Shown here one piece after another: positions 53,288 to 64,000 of a stretch of DNA of 64,000 bases. The DNA is from Dipetalonema caudispina (taxonomy: Eukaryota > Nematoda > Chromadorea > Rhabditida > Onchocercidae), in assembly GCA_013365325.1 (NCBI GenBank), contig JABVXV010000032.1, positions 248,001-312,000 on the forward strand. The letters are read 5' to 3'. Both the position numbers and the translations under genes were made by a program. Position 1 is the first letter of the stretch, and every line of letters begins with the position of its first letter. Under the pieces are notes generated by a model that was not told where the DNA came from, made no database searches, and saw only the letters and a program-made list of their open reading frames with translations.

Positions 53288-56200
53288 GCAGTTCTTTGTT
53301 TTCACATTGTAGCCTGCTATAATAATCATTGTTTTGCTGTCAACATTCTCGTTACAGTTTAGCGGCTGTCTGTAAAAAACAGCAACATGTTTACAAAGCA
53401 ATAAATTTGTCTTTGAGTTAGCTGTTACGACATAACTTATAACTTAGAATTTGTTATTCTTGAGAAGAATCCACATTTTCTAACATTACTAATATTACTT
53501 CACAGCAATTCTTTTCAGCTACCAGCATTAAATCCAGCATTACGACTACTCGATTTACACAATATTCGCAGAACAGAATTTCATGAAGAAGTACGTTGTT
53601 TCATACTTGAAAGGTGGCACTAGTAGTTTGCTTGCGTGTAATTGACATATTTTTCATTCCTTTCGTATTGGATGCTTACAGGCAGCAAATGATATATCGG
53701 ACTTGCTGCTTGCAAAAATCAAGGATCTGGGTGCGACTGGAACTTTAGAATCAGTGCAGTTATTGGAAAAACAATTGGAGAAGAGTTTCAAACTGTATCG
53801 TGTTCCTAGCATTCGACCTTTTGTGTTAGAAACATTGAAACAACTACCAAAAGCCCCGGATCGGTAGGTATTAATTATTGATATTTCTAATAGTAGAAAG
53901 AACTTAAAAGTGAGAAAACAGTATTTGTAGGTATAGTAAGTAATGTTAGAGCTTCATCATTCATCTTCTTGGTGCGTTTTCTGTGAACTTTACATATTGG
54001 TAAGGTACATTGTATTAGCCTTACCCGTTAGCTGTGGATGTGAGAAAAAAAAGTACCAGTGGGTGTAGGAGTGAAGTCTGGCCAAAGTTGCAGGAGATGA
54101 TTTGCAAAAACTACTCATTGTATCCTAGAAGCTTTTTTCCTCATATTTCATTGTCCTTCATCATCCTCTGGAAGAACTATTGAGCTGTCTTTCTGACCCC
54201 CATGCAACTTCTCCTGACAACTTTAGGATATAGCAGGTGTTTGTCCTTACAAATGAGATTCCCTGAATTAGACCTTTTGCTGATGACTGTAACTGACGAT
54301 ACCAATAGGTCGGTCGCATTTTCTTGGTCGAACTACATGTGGTCATTAAAAAAAGTTACGGAGAGATATGTCCTTACTTTTTCGAATTTCTTCTGAACAT
54401 AACTTATATTTCCAAGCAATCATCTGCGCAGGTAATGAATGGATCGTAATTTCTTGAATTTTATTTTGCTTGAATAAGTTTTTGTTTGTTTCATCTTAAG
54501 TGGGTTGGATTTAATCAGATACCTAAAAGTGATTGTGACCGATCGGGAATTTTACGACAGTTGTGCGGTTACAGTACGACAACAGATTTGGCTGAAGAAC
54601 GATTCATTATACATGGACGCAATACTTCCAGTTATAGATTCTTATATTGATGAAAAACAGAAAGTTATGCAAACAGTGGACCAATCACCAACAAACTATT
54701 TTACATGTGAGACAACCAGATCCAGACGGCAGTGGCCGCAAATTTTAGGTTAATGATATCGGTTTTTTTTGTTTCGAAGCCGAAATATGGCTTGAACAGT
54801 TTTTTGACATATATGTCTCTTAAAATTAGTCGTAATCTTTCAGCAGTTAATTTATAGAGCTAATGGCAATGGTTGGTCATCAGGAACCGTTATATCGACG
54901 ATTGAACAACGTCATCCGTGAACGTTTTCTGAAAACTGCTGATGCAACATACTGTTCATTGCGGATGGAGCTTGTGATGTCTGCTCATGATTTAAATATT
55001 GAATCTGTAATCCGATCAGGTTATGTATCACAATATTTAGGATGAGAAATAGCTATGGGAAACACTTCTAGAAATTTTTTATTCATTTCCATTTTTAGAT
55101 CCATGTCACGACTTGGCGTGGTGTCTGGATGCTTGTGTCAGAGACAAACATTTGGATGCGCAACAGACGAACAAACTGAAAAATATATTAGAGTCAACAA
55201 AGAAAACTAAAGCAGAGGTTGTGCAATGTTTTCCAAACTTTTGGCGTATCAAATATTTCATTAGGTCTAGTCTTATTTAGCCCTCATGAAGGAGTATAAC
55301 GTGTCATTCGTCATTTTTTCGTCGTTAACTTCTTCAGTCAGTTTGATTTTCAGACTCTTGGTATTCGAACTGTTCGGACTTCTGAACCCACAATAAATGA
55401 AAATTTTTTCGTCTTGATGAAAAGTTTCAGAAACATGTCCAATCCAATTTCAGGAGTATCCTTAAGTGCTACCATGTCTTGTATATGTCACATTTATTCT
55501 AAAATCTTAACTTTTAATTGATCATTCTTACTTTCAGGTAATTGGGGATTTAGCAATGATTGCTGGTGATGCACATGTTATACATTTCTTGTGCTCAATG
55601 GCCGTTAAAGTATTGCGTGATTCAGCTCTGCATGCTACTGGCCAATTGCCGAGAGAATTAGTTCCCTTACAACTTCTTCTGAGGTTTCGTTTGAACAGAT
55701 TTTGAATTTCCTCACTCACATAAATCGTTATATATATATATATCTTATTATTTCCAGGTTATTATCATTCGGAGCTTCTGCACACAGCGTCTTGTCAACT
55801 AACGATGTATCTGTCTTACAGAACGTTGACGCTCTCATTTTCACTAAATTTCTAGCTTCTTTTGCTACACTTATTGTAGAAGATGTAATACGATATGAAC
55901 TCAATCGGGCGCCAGGTAAGTGAGCTGGATCTTGTGCAGTTTAACTAGAAGCTATGTAAGATGGCCAGCAGTGCGGTGAATTTCTTAAATCATGAAACCT
56001 ATGTGAAGAATGTCGGGAAATTGAAAATGGTTGGCTCAGGGTTTGGAACAAATTGATTCACTAATATCGATCTTGATTGAAATTGATTCAATATTTAGAG
56101 TCCTGGTATACATTAAACAGCTTTCTTCAATATTTAAGCTATTAATTTGCCAAGTTTGATCATCATTATCGGTATTACATTTCAAATTGATCATAGTTTG

Positions 56201-57283
56201 TCGTTAAGATGTTTTGTAGATGAAATTATTGATGAAAATCCTACAAGTGACTTTCTCACTGATCCTTCCGAAGAGATGTTAAGTTTTTTGAAGACGGATG
56301 TGACATGTGCGTTGCTATGGATTCATTATCTTTTGGATGTTCTTCCAAGCAAGCGTCGTGTTTCAGATTTACCGGGCATTATGCGGTATATGAAAGCACT
56401 GCCTCGCTTAAAATACAAGGTGCGAAGTTCTGAGCGAAATAGTTTTGTTGCCGTTTAAGAATTATATTCGAGATTTCAAGTAGTTAATTATAGGTTGCCT
56501 TTTGTGACCCATGGATACATCTGGTAATTCACCGGCTGCTACAGTCAGCACCGTTTGACCATCTTTTATCAACTGAGCAAGCATCTCATTTCGTCATAGA
56601 AGAATATCTGTTAAAAGGATTGGATGTAAGCTATTTTTGCATGAATTGATAGTTTAGCATATGATTGATTATCTCTATATTTTGATTTTAATGTTTGGAA
56701 GAATTTCTTCCAAGCATATTTCGGAAAATGATGATTCAATCAAGTTCCATGGAATGGCTACCTTATATTCCCTAGTAAATCTTATCAATTTTCCAGCGTT
56801 ACCCCGGTGTGAAGTACCACCTTCTACGTATTGTGCATCTGTTATGGTCTTCTATTGGCGAGTTTCGTTGCCGTCTTATCCTAGACAAAATCGCACCAGA
56901 GGTAGGACAGCAGAAGACCGTCTTACGCAATTTGTTATTTTCACTATTTCCTTTGCATAAATTACTTTGCTTGCTTAATGATTCTTATAATTTTATTGCT
57001 AACCTGTATATTTTTCGTTTTATTATTTCTCTTTTAACTTGCACCAATTTTTCATATAACGAAATTACTGCAAAATATTCTATAATTTTTACAGAAAATG
57101 TTCGAACTAGGTGGCCATGAAATCGAGATTGATTTGAAACGTTATACTCAGGAATATCAACGTATACGAACAAAAATAACAGAAAAAAGCTCGTCTGTGG
57201 ATGGATCAATATCAAGTACTTCAGTCACTACTGTGGAGTCTCTTTCAGATTGTACACTAACACGAAGAAGTGAATGTATTTGA
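52869..57283 (+). CDS. NELFB: Negative elongation factor subunit B (NELF-B/COBRA1)
   Basis: NELF binds paused RNA polymerase II with DSIF and holds it near promoters; NELF-B is the scaffold joining NELF-C/D to NELF-E. Twelve exons (52869-53018, 53519-53590, 53682-53863, 54519-54748, 54858-55019, 55099-55217, 55538-55683, 55758-55915, 56220-56419, 56494-56625, 56797-56901, 57095-57283) join in phase to 614 aa; human NELF-B is about 580. Collinear blocks include LRHLLMTCADPIETIKNFQ, LPALNPALRLLDLHNIRR, VTDREFYDSCAVTVRQQIW, YCSLRMELVMSAHDLNI, DPCHDLAWCLDACVRDKHLD, VIGDLAMIAGDAHVI, LLLRLLSFGASAHSVL and WIHLVIHRLLQ. Only the Ser/Thr-rich C-terminus differs. No HEAT-like segment is missing and no internal stop is present, so the gene looks functional. 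A poly(A) signal lies at 57409. Confidence 0.94.
53255..53286. repeat. (GT)n microsatellite
   Basis: About 16 GT units lie in the first intron of NELF-B. Confidence 0.95.
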
Positions 57284-58362
57284 TTTTCATTATTTTAACA
57301 TATTGTTTCAATTTATAGCTGTATGTTCCTTGATTTTCCTGATATGCTCTTAAAATTATTTCTGAATAGGCGAACTTTGTACATGTATTTCGATTCGATT
57401 TTCTCTGTAATAAATTAGAAATTTCAATGCGAAGACCTCGCAAAAACTTTCTACCGTGTTCTCATGTTATCAGAATGGTTTTGGCGGAGTATCTGCTTTT
57501 TGTAGTAGATTCTTCAGGTCTAATATACAAGTATATCGGTTGCATGCATTGGTTATTTCGACCGGCAAACCAATGGCATTGTCTGAAATGGCTTAAAACT
57601 TTCCGAATATATGTTTTAATATATCTTAGTGATTTTTTTTCCTTCTTCATATCTACTCGAAATTTAATTTCGTTCTAGTTATTTTATTATCTGAATTCTC
57701 TGAGATAGCAGGAAGTATTGATAATTTCTACTCATTTCTTCTGTATGTAGCAAATGAATCTGTTTCGTTTTTTTCTTCTTTTTTCTGCCGAATTTAATGA
57801 CGGGTCTACTTCATTTCTAGTGCATTGAAGTGATTATTACAGTTAACTAGAAAAGTAGAATACTTGTAAAATCTAGTAATTTACTGTATCTTTGAAGTGA
57901 AGACAGCTACACCTAAAGTGATTTTTATGTTGTTCAAAATGATTGCAATGTGATATAAAGATGAGTGCTTTTTCATCACCTTGGTATTTCTTTATTTAAC
58001 TTGCGGAAATGCTTACGTAACACTGTCTATCCGAGTGATGGAAAATTCTTAGACTTTGCGAACTTCATTGGAGTAAACATTTCGTAATTGTTCCCTCCCC
58101 ATATCTGTTAAAGGAATTCAAGGAACTACCTGGAAATAGAGGACAGCGAAATCATTTCCTGGGCTGGTCCGGTTAGATAGCACCCAGTTTGGTGATCTTA
58201 TGGTGATTTCTATTGTTTTCATGAAATGGGCCGTATTAAATTGGTGGGGCGTCGCTTTTGTGTTGTGTTGTTTCAGTGGTTTTACTTTGCAGCGTTGAAA
58301 CTTAAGCTTTTTTGAGGTTTTTGAGATGAGTAATCTTAGCTTGTGTTTCAGCTTCATCTGGA
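57284..58362. other. Intergenic between NELF-B and TOM1
   Basis: Two same-strand genes are separated by 1.08 kb, rather long for an operon. Short frames here have no recognisable content. Confidence 0.5.
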
Positions 58363-61300
58363 ATGCAAGAACAGGTTAATAACGCAATGGAAAGTGCTAA
58401 AGAAGCCGCAGCATCTGTCACTGAACGCGTTAGCGACTTCTTTCAGGGCAGCCCGTTTGCTACGCCAGTCGGACGCAAAATCGGTGACGTTATCGTAATA
58501 TTTCCAGTTCTGCATAATATCCATGAAAGCTGGGTGAAATAATATGATTTTATTCGGAGAAGTACAGATGAGTAAAGGAGCAAGAGAACTACCTCGTTAA
58601 ACGAAATTCTTTGCATTCATTTCTGTGCTTCTTTTGCTGCTTACTATAAGGACGTATTGACGTTGATTTGTGTTATATTTTACCATTCCCTTCCATAATA
58701 TGTTTTAAGACAATATTTGTTGTTGCAGAAATGGCGACTGATGCAACTGTTTTGGCAACTGAAAATTGGGGATTAAATATGGAAATCTGTGACTTCATCA
58801 ACAATACAGCAGAAGGGTTTGTAATGTCTTTCTTCTTTCTTCTATCCTCTCAAAATTTTAATGGTTATGAGAGACAGAAACTCTGCTTTTTCAGTTTCTG
58901 CAAGATTAGAAATTCAGTAAATAATCCAACTGACTGTTGCAGTGGACGTGATGCAATGCGCGCAATTCGTAAACGACTACATTCACAAATGTCAAAAAAT
59001 AATGCTGTAGTTATGTACACACTAACAGTGTTAGAAACGTGTGTAAAAAACTGTGATAATCGATTTCACGAATTAGTTTGTCAGAAAGACTTTATAAACG
59101 AACTTGTCAGGCTTCTTGGTCCGAAGTTTGATGCACCCCAAGTAATACAAGAACATGTCCTCGGCTTAATTCAGGTTATTTATTCAACCGTTTTGTTTAT
59201 ATTCATTTTTACTGTGCCTGCTGTCTCGAATGCTCTGTTTTGCTTTTCATGAGGCAAAGTTTTCAAAGGGAATATTTTCCATTAATTCAAGCAGTATAAA
59301 TGTAGGACCAACATCTATCACAATTGTAATAAAATTAATAAGGAAAAGTTCAGACTTCTGCTTTCGAAAGTCTCGTTCAGAAACTAGAAGAAAATTCCAG
59401 TCATGGAATGATGTGTTTCAAGATGATCCACGTTTACAAGGTGTTTGTCAAGTTTACAATGAATTGAAAATGAAGGGTGTTCAATTTCCCGTTGCAGATC
59501 CTGGTTCGATGGCACCTATATTGACTCCAAAAAGAGTAAGTTTATTATAATTGCTCACAGTTGTGTTGAGGGAATTATTTTAAAAGAATGCTGTCAGTTT
59601 TTTATCATCCGATAAAAATTCTTTATACGACACACACTTTATCCTGTTTTATTTATTGCACGTATCAATATTATTATTAATGCACAGTCAGTGGTAGGTA
59701 TGAAGTTTGCTTAGTCTGCGTTTTTTTTCTTTGCTTCACTTTCTTTGCACAATTTTATTTTAGACTGTCTTTCCTGTCGAAAGAACTCCGGCGGCTACTA
59801 GGGTTCAGGAAGATGCAATCGGACAAGACGTGTTGGTATGTAAAAGTATTTTTTGCTTAACTTAATTTTTAAGATTAATGCTGCAGTGTGCACGATCATT
59901 TCGTCATATGATCGTTTGAATTTTTAGCAGAACTTAAATACATTATTACGGTAAGTTTATTCTAGACCTTCTCTCTTAGTTTTTACCCTTCACGTATTTT
60001 AGTATTCCCCAATTCGGCCAAAAATTCACCGGCTTTTAGTGAGGAAGTCAATAGTTGCTTGCAAAGCATCCATCTTCCATCATCTCATCCAGATATGCTG
60101 CTCTATTTAAAAAGGATAGCATTTTTACGTATTTTTGAACTGTTTTGATTTCCGATGAGTTGGCATTCTCATCACAATGGCTGAGTGTGGCTCGTCGTGA
60201 TTTTCTGTCCGGAAGAAACAGTGTCTTGAAGCTTTCATTATTCAAGAATCACGATGTTTGAATTGGCATATATTTAACTTTTAAACAAGTAGATAGCTTC
60301 ACCGAGATAAGTGCTATTCTTATATATATAACCACCGGTGCCTAAATAAATGAATAAATCAGCCGTTAATTTATGTCATTTCTTCAGTTTACTTTGTTAG
60401 ACATCGTTTCGGGCAAATTTTCACTATTTACTCGAAGCTGTAGAGCAAAAATGACTGAGTTCTTAGTTATATTTTTGCAGTGTGTTTCTTACGAATCATT
60501 TTTTACGGGAGATGTAGAGGTTGTCTACTTAAATATCTTTGTTCTACCCAATTAAAGTTGATATGTAACATCAAAACGTTTGCTGAAATACCGTTGACAT
60601 AGAGAAATTGTGAAAAGTTTCTGTCGATTGTGTGATTGCTAATAACTTCAACCATTCTTCTAATGTGGCACTTAGTTGGTATCGACAGCTTACTTGCATT
60701 AATACATTCTTTTTTTTCTTTTTTGTAGAACCACAGTAGACAGAATATTATGGATAGGCCTTATGTACATTAGTATACAGAGGTTCTCCGAATTATGACA
60801 AATTTTAGTAGAAGAACTAACTAAACTGACCCTTAGTTTTTTTAAATTCATGAAAGAAACCTTCTGAAGCAGCATTTTCATTGTCTTTTTTAGAATTCCA
60901 TCGACAATCCAGTTTGTCATTTTTCAGAATCCTGGATCACATAACTTTACTGGTCCGTCGCAGTCTGTGCAGCCTACACCGGAGCAGCTGGAGAAATTAC
61001 GCAAGGAACTCGATGTAGTAAATGGCAATTTGAAGGTAGTGTATATCAAATGTTTTCGCATGTTGAAATTCAGGAAATTTGAAATATTGAAAACTCGAAG
61101 TTCTCATAAGTTTTGTAGAATTCAAATTTATCTAGAATCGTCATTTGTAAAGTTTCTTCGTAGTGTTGGTTTGTATGTTTAATTTTCGCCTCCTTTGGTC
61201 ACAATGAGATGCACTTTGATTACTTTTATTTCTTGCCAGTTGTGGTTGGAAGTTTTGATGCTGAATACTTTGTGTGCTTTATTTAAGGTTATGCGGGAAT

Positions 61301-62892
61301 TGTTATCTGAGATGGTTCCGGGAAAAGAAGCTCCGGATGATTTGCAGCTATTGGATGAATTGCATCTTGTTGTAAAGCAGATGCATGTGAGAATTCAGGA
61401 CCTTATTCGTTCTGTTGAGAATGATGAAGTCATGTGTAAGTCCCTCTTCTTCAAACGAATGCAAATTATCACATCTTCGTAAATAGGAATCTGTATTCAG
61501 TTAATTACGAAGTACTGAGACGTAAGAAATGAATTTCATAAATTTCCATCTTCATATTCCATCACTGTTTATGGATAGCCATGATTGCAAAGTACTAAGG
61601 CAAGGTGGGACGTATGTTTTTAAGACTTGAGTGTGCTGAAGATGTGGTCTGCATTTTAAATAAATTTTATTCTGATTAGTGCATGGTAGTTTTAAAATGG
61701 TGTTTTAATTGAGCGTTAGATATGTCTGTTATAGTTATGTTTCTATCATGGTAAGGCAAGAATTCACTGGAATTGAGAATTCTGAACTTTTGAAGTGAAA
61801 AAAGGTAGGTGGTGATGCCGATGTCGACAGTAAGATGGAATTGTGGGTGAGGGATTTTTGGATAAAAGTTTCAGACGAACTACTTATGGTAAACGATGAC
61901 TGCAACAATCTTTTTGAAAAATATAATCGTTATATGGTTAATCGTGCATGTGATACGAAAGAAGATGCGACTTCGGAGAGCAACTTGATTGAACTTGATG
62001 ATCAGACACTGAATCAGCAGCTTGGTGCATTGAAAACTTCTGATGCTTCTAATTTTACTGGGTACTGTTTTTTTTTTTTTTGAAGTGTTAAATAGATTTT
62101 TCTTACTTCATTACTTTCCTCGGGATTTGATGAACTTCGTGACGGCTTGCTAGTGGAATAACGAACAGATGTCATGAAAAACAGTCATGCATAGTGGCCA
62201 TTTAAATGCGTTCGATCATAACCATATGCGTGCATTTCACAGACATCATTGTGAGTCGATTTTTAGAGGGTCTGTCAACGTACGCTCTTGCTCACCTCGG
62301 AATACTCTTAATTTGATGATACCTATGATTTCGTTAACATAAATTTACTACTAACTTTAAATGACTGGCTTTGTTACACAAAAATTTCGTCTTGTGGAAG
62401 ATAGATGATACAATTCAGGACAAAGAGGTAGTTTACAATAATTTGAGGAAATATAAATTTATGCTTTGAAGTCGTTCCAAAACGCTTTAAAGGGCAGAAG
62501 CTTCCGCTGTACGGGAACAAATTGGTACCGGTCAAGCGGGAATGACAGCAAGCAGGAATGCTCCAGTTAGTGACAGAGAAGCGGCCGAAATGGCGGAATG
62601 GTTAAAAGCCCAGGAAGGTAAGAAAGAGACTGTTGTCGCTGCTCCTGTAACGATCCCAAGCGGTATGTTCCTTTCCGTTATAAGTTTCTTAGACCTACTA
62701 ATGATATCCACGGTTTTGATGGACGAAGCAATGTAATTTCTGTTACTGATATTTTTCCTGCGTAATTTCTGCTGTTGAACTTCAAATCAAATTTTTACTT
62801 TGAAATGCAGGTTTTTAGAGCCCTTTGCAGAGTGTGAAGCGTCTCTGCACGACCAATCAGCATCGGAAAACAAAGCGAAAACGACACCTTAA
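58363..62892 (+). CDS. TOM1: TOM1-family VHS/GAT endosomal sorting adaptor
   Basis: TOM1 proteins bind ubiquitinated cargo, Tollip and clathrin on endosomes. Ten exons (58363-58483, 58729-58816, 58943-59174, 59401-59535, 59764-59835, 60928-61035, 61288-61435, 61875-62061, 62493-62662, 62831-62892) join in phase to 440 aa; human TOM1 is 492. The first residues contain GSPFATPVGRKI, as in the human N-terminus. The VHS domain (about residues 30-190) has WGLNMEICDFINNTAEG, TLTVLETCVKNC and FINELVRLL, followed by SWNDVF and LTPKR. The GAT domain (about 222-320) has PTPEQLEKLRKELDVVNGN, VMRELLSEMVP and YELLMVNDDCNNLFEKY. The tail is short. A trans-splice-like acceptor TGTTTCAG ends 12 bases before the ATG. 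The intron between exons 5 and 6 is over 1 kb. The C. elegans gene called tom-1 is tomosyn and is unrelated. Confidence 0.94.
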
Positions 62893-63571
62893 CTCTTCTG
62901 GCTTAAATACATACATTTTTTTTTTTTTTTTTGAATAAGAGCTGTTAGAAAGATTTATGTAAATATCAGTTCCACGTCCCGTGATATTGTTCGGTTTATT
63001 TATTTGGTGTATTTTATTGTAATCCATTTATTCGTTAATGTGAAAAATGAAATATTGTCTTGTGTGGTGCATTGATCGTAATGGAACTTATTTCATTTCA
63101 TAATTTTTTTTGAAGAAAATGCACTAAAAAATTTCGATTTATTTCAAGAGTCTTGACAGGAATGAATACCAGAAATATCGAGGATGTTCGATATTCAATA
63201 CATATTGTCCCTAGATCAGAATATTCATTATACTCTGACAGTAACCACGAACATAATCGTGCAAGACCCCTTGGAGAAGCCTCATCAGATTATCGTTTGA
63301 TTCGCATAGTTACTAAACTTCAGTTCTAAATCTTTGGCCATATTGCAGACTCGCAGCATATTCGTCAGATTCCATGATGTCAGTATAGTTTATAGTTATG
63401 TGAAGTATCGCCGGATGGAGTTCCGTAAGGTGTAAAAGTACAAGTTCTGTTTGCAGAAGTACATCTGTTTCAGAGACAAGCGAGAAACAGATTTTTTTTT
63501 TTGAAGTCTGCATTTAATCAGAAATACGGTAAGGGTGAAACAGGTGGTAAACATACTTGTGTGTGGAGATC
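62893..63571. other. Convergent 3' region
   Basis: TOM1 (+) and the VPS39/TGFBRAP1-like gene (-) end facing each other here, so this should be their 3' untranslated sequence. It contains poly(T) runs and no supported gene. Confidence 0.5.
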
Positions 63572-64000
63572 TCAATTCTTTAAGCACCTTCGATGAAATA
63601 TCTGACTTGAATGTGGGTAACATGCAGCATCTTCGTTATTGATTGCTGTTCCGCATGCAGTACATATTGTTTTTTCATCAATTTGAATATGTAGATGTGC
63701 AGCCTTCAGCGCTTCCTTTGAGAGTGCTTTTAGCGCTTGTGCCGTAGCCGGAAAAATCACTTCTTTCTACTCGCAAATTTAAAATTATCGTTGGACTTCA
63801 ATCAGTAAATGAAAAGGTTTAAAGGCACATTGCTCTGTACCAAATTATTGATGAATACCTTTTTCTTCAGTTGCTGACAGTGAAATCGATCTTTTGCTGA
63901 CAATACGGTACCTTCTGCGAAACAAAGAATCGACGATAATGACCATTCCTTCGGAATATCTTGCAATACCTCAGTTCCACTTGAGGTAAAACCAGATGTG
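63572..64000 (-). CDS. C-terminal end of a VPS39/TGFBRAP1-family vesicle tethering protein
   Basis: Only the last two exons are in the window: 63859 to beyond 64000, and 63572-63766 with the stop codon; they join in phase. The sequence has the usual end of VPS39 and TGFBRAP1 proteins: DIPKEWSLSSIL, a helical stretch, then a treble-clef-like zinc motif (KTICTACGTAINNE, then YPHSSQIFHRRC). In that family this domain follows a beta-propeller/CNH part and clathrin-like repeats, and the proteins act in the HOPS or CORVET complexes on endosomes. I cannot tell VPS39 from TGFBRAP1/VPS3 from this fragment; spacing around the second Cys pair seems nearer TGFBRAP1. Confidence 0.75.

Noticed and set aside
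1..64000. CRISPR arrays, phage, bacterial operons or nuclear copies of endosymbiont genes
   Set aside because: No regular repeat-spacer pattern, no ribosome-binding-site spaced gene strings and no bacterial protein were seen; all recognised genes are spliced animal genes.

Overview
This is eukaryotic DNA, A+T-rich, with multi-exon genes whose introns are mostly about 70-650 bases long with GT...AG ends and strong TTTCAG-type acceptors. The gene content points to a nematode: a CED-5/DOCK180 homologue, a GLY-20 (MGAT2) homologue, a ZP-domain cuticlin-like membrane protein, acceptor-like sites directly in front of start codons as expected for spliced-leader trans-splicing, and a tightly packed operon-like gene pair. 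Base composition and gene density resemble a filarial (clade III) worm, but I cannot fix the species. I see no prokaryotic operon, phage, CRISPR array, rRNA, convincing tRNA or intact transposon.

Layout. 1-9644 (-): ced-5/DOCK1, missing its C-terminal part past the left edge. 11691-13046 (-): clarin-like four-pass membrane protein. 14590-17373 (-): ZP-domain single-pass protein. 20729-24674 (+): CCDC6 coiled-coil protein. 28277-28548 (-): orphan exon. 28896-31070 (-): unrecognised acidic protein, starting 84 bp after the stop codon of 31154-35968 (-), a long KCMF1-type zinc-finger E3 ligase. 39552-41036 (-): small secreted cysteine-rich protein, divergent from 41828-43085 (+), another four-pass membrane protein. 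45079-48212 (-): gly-20/MGAT2. 49992-52072 (-): single-pass protein of unknown function, divergent from 52869-57283 (+), NELF-B. 58363-62892 (+): TOM1. 63572-64000 (-): C-terminal end of a VPS39/TGFBRAP1-type protein, running off the right edge.

For most genes I rebuilt exon boundaries by hand and checked that phases join and total length divides by three: clarin 222 aa, CCDC6 549 aa, KCMF1 753 aa, secreted protein 145 aa, four-pass protein 223 aa, single-pass protein 242 aa, NELF-B 614 aa, TOM1 440 aa. The genes serve unrelated jobs (engulfment signalling, transcription pausing, N-glycan maturation, endosomal sorting, apical matrix), so this is an ordinary housekeeping and developmental neighbourhood. 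The most interesting points are NELF-B in a nematode-like genome, because the model nematode C. elegans is known to lack the NELF complex, and the small secreted cysteine-rich protein with no family I recognise.
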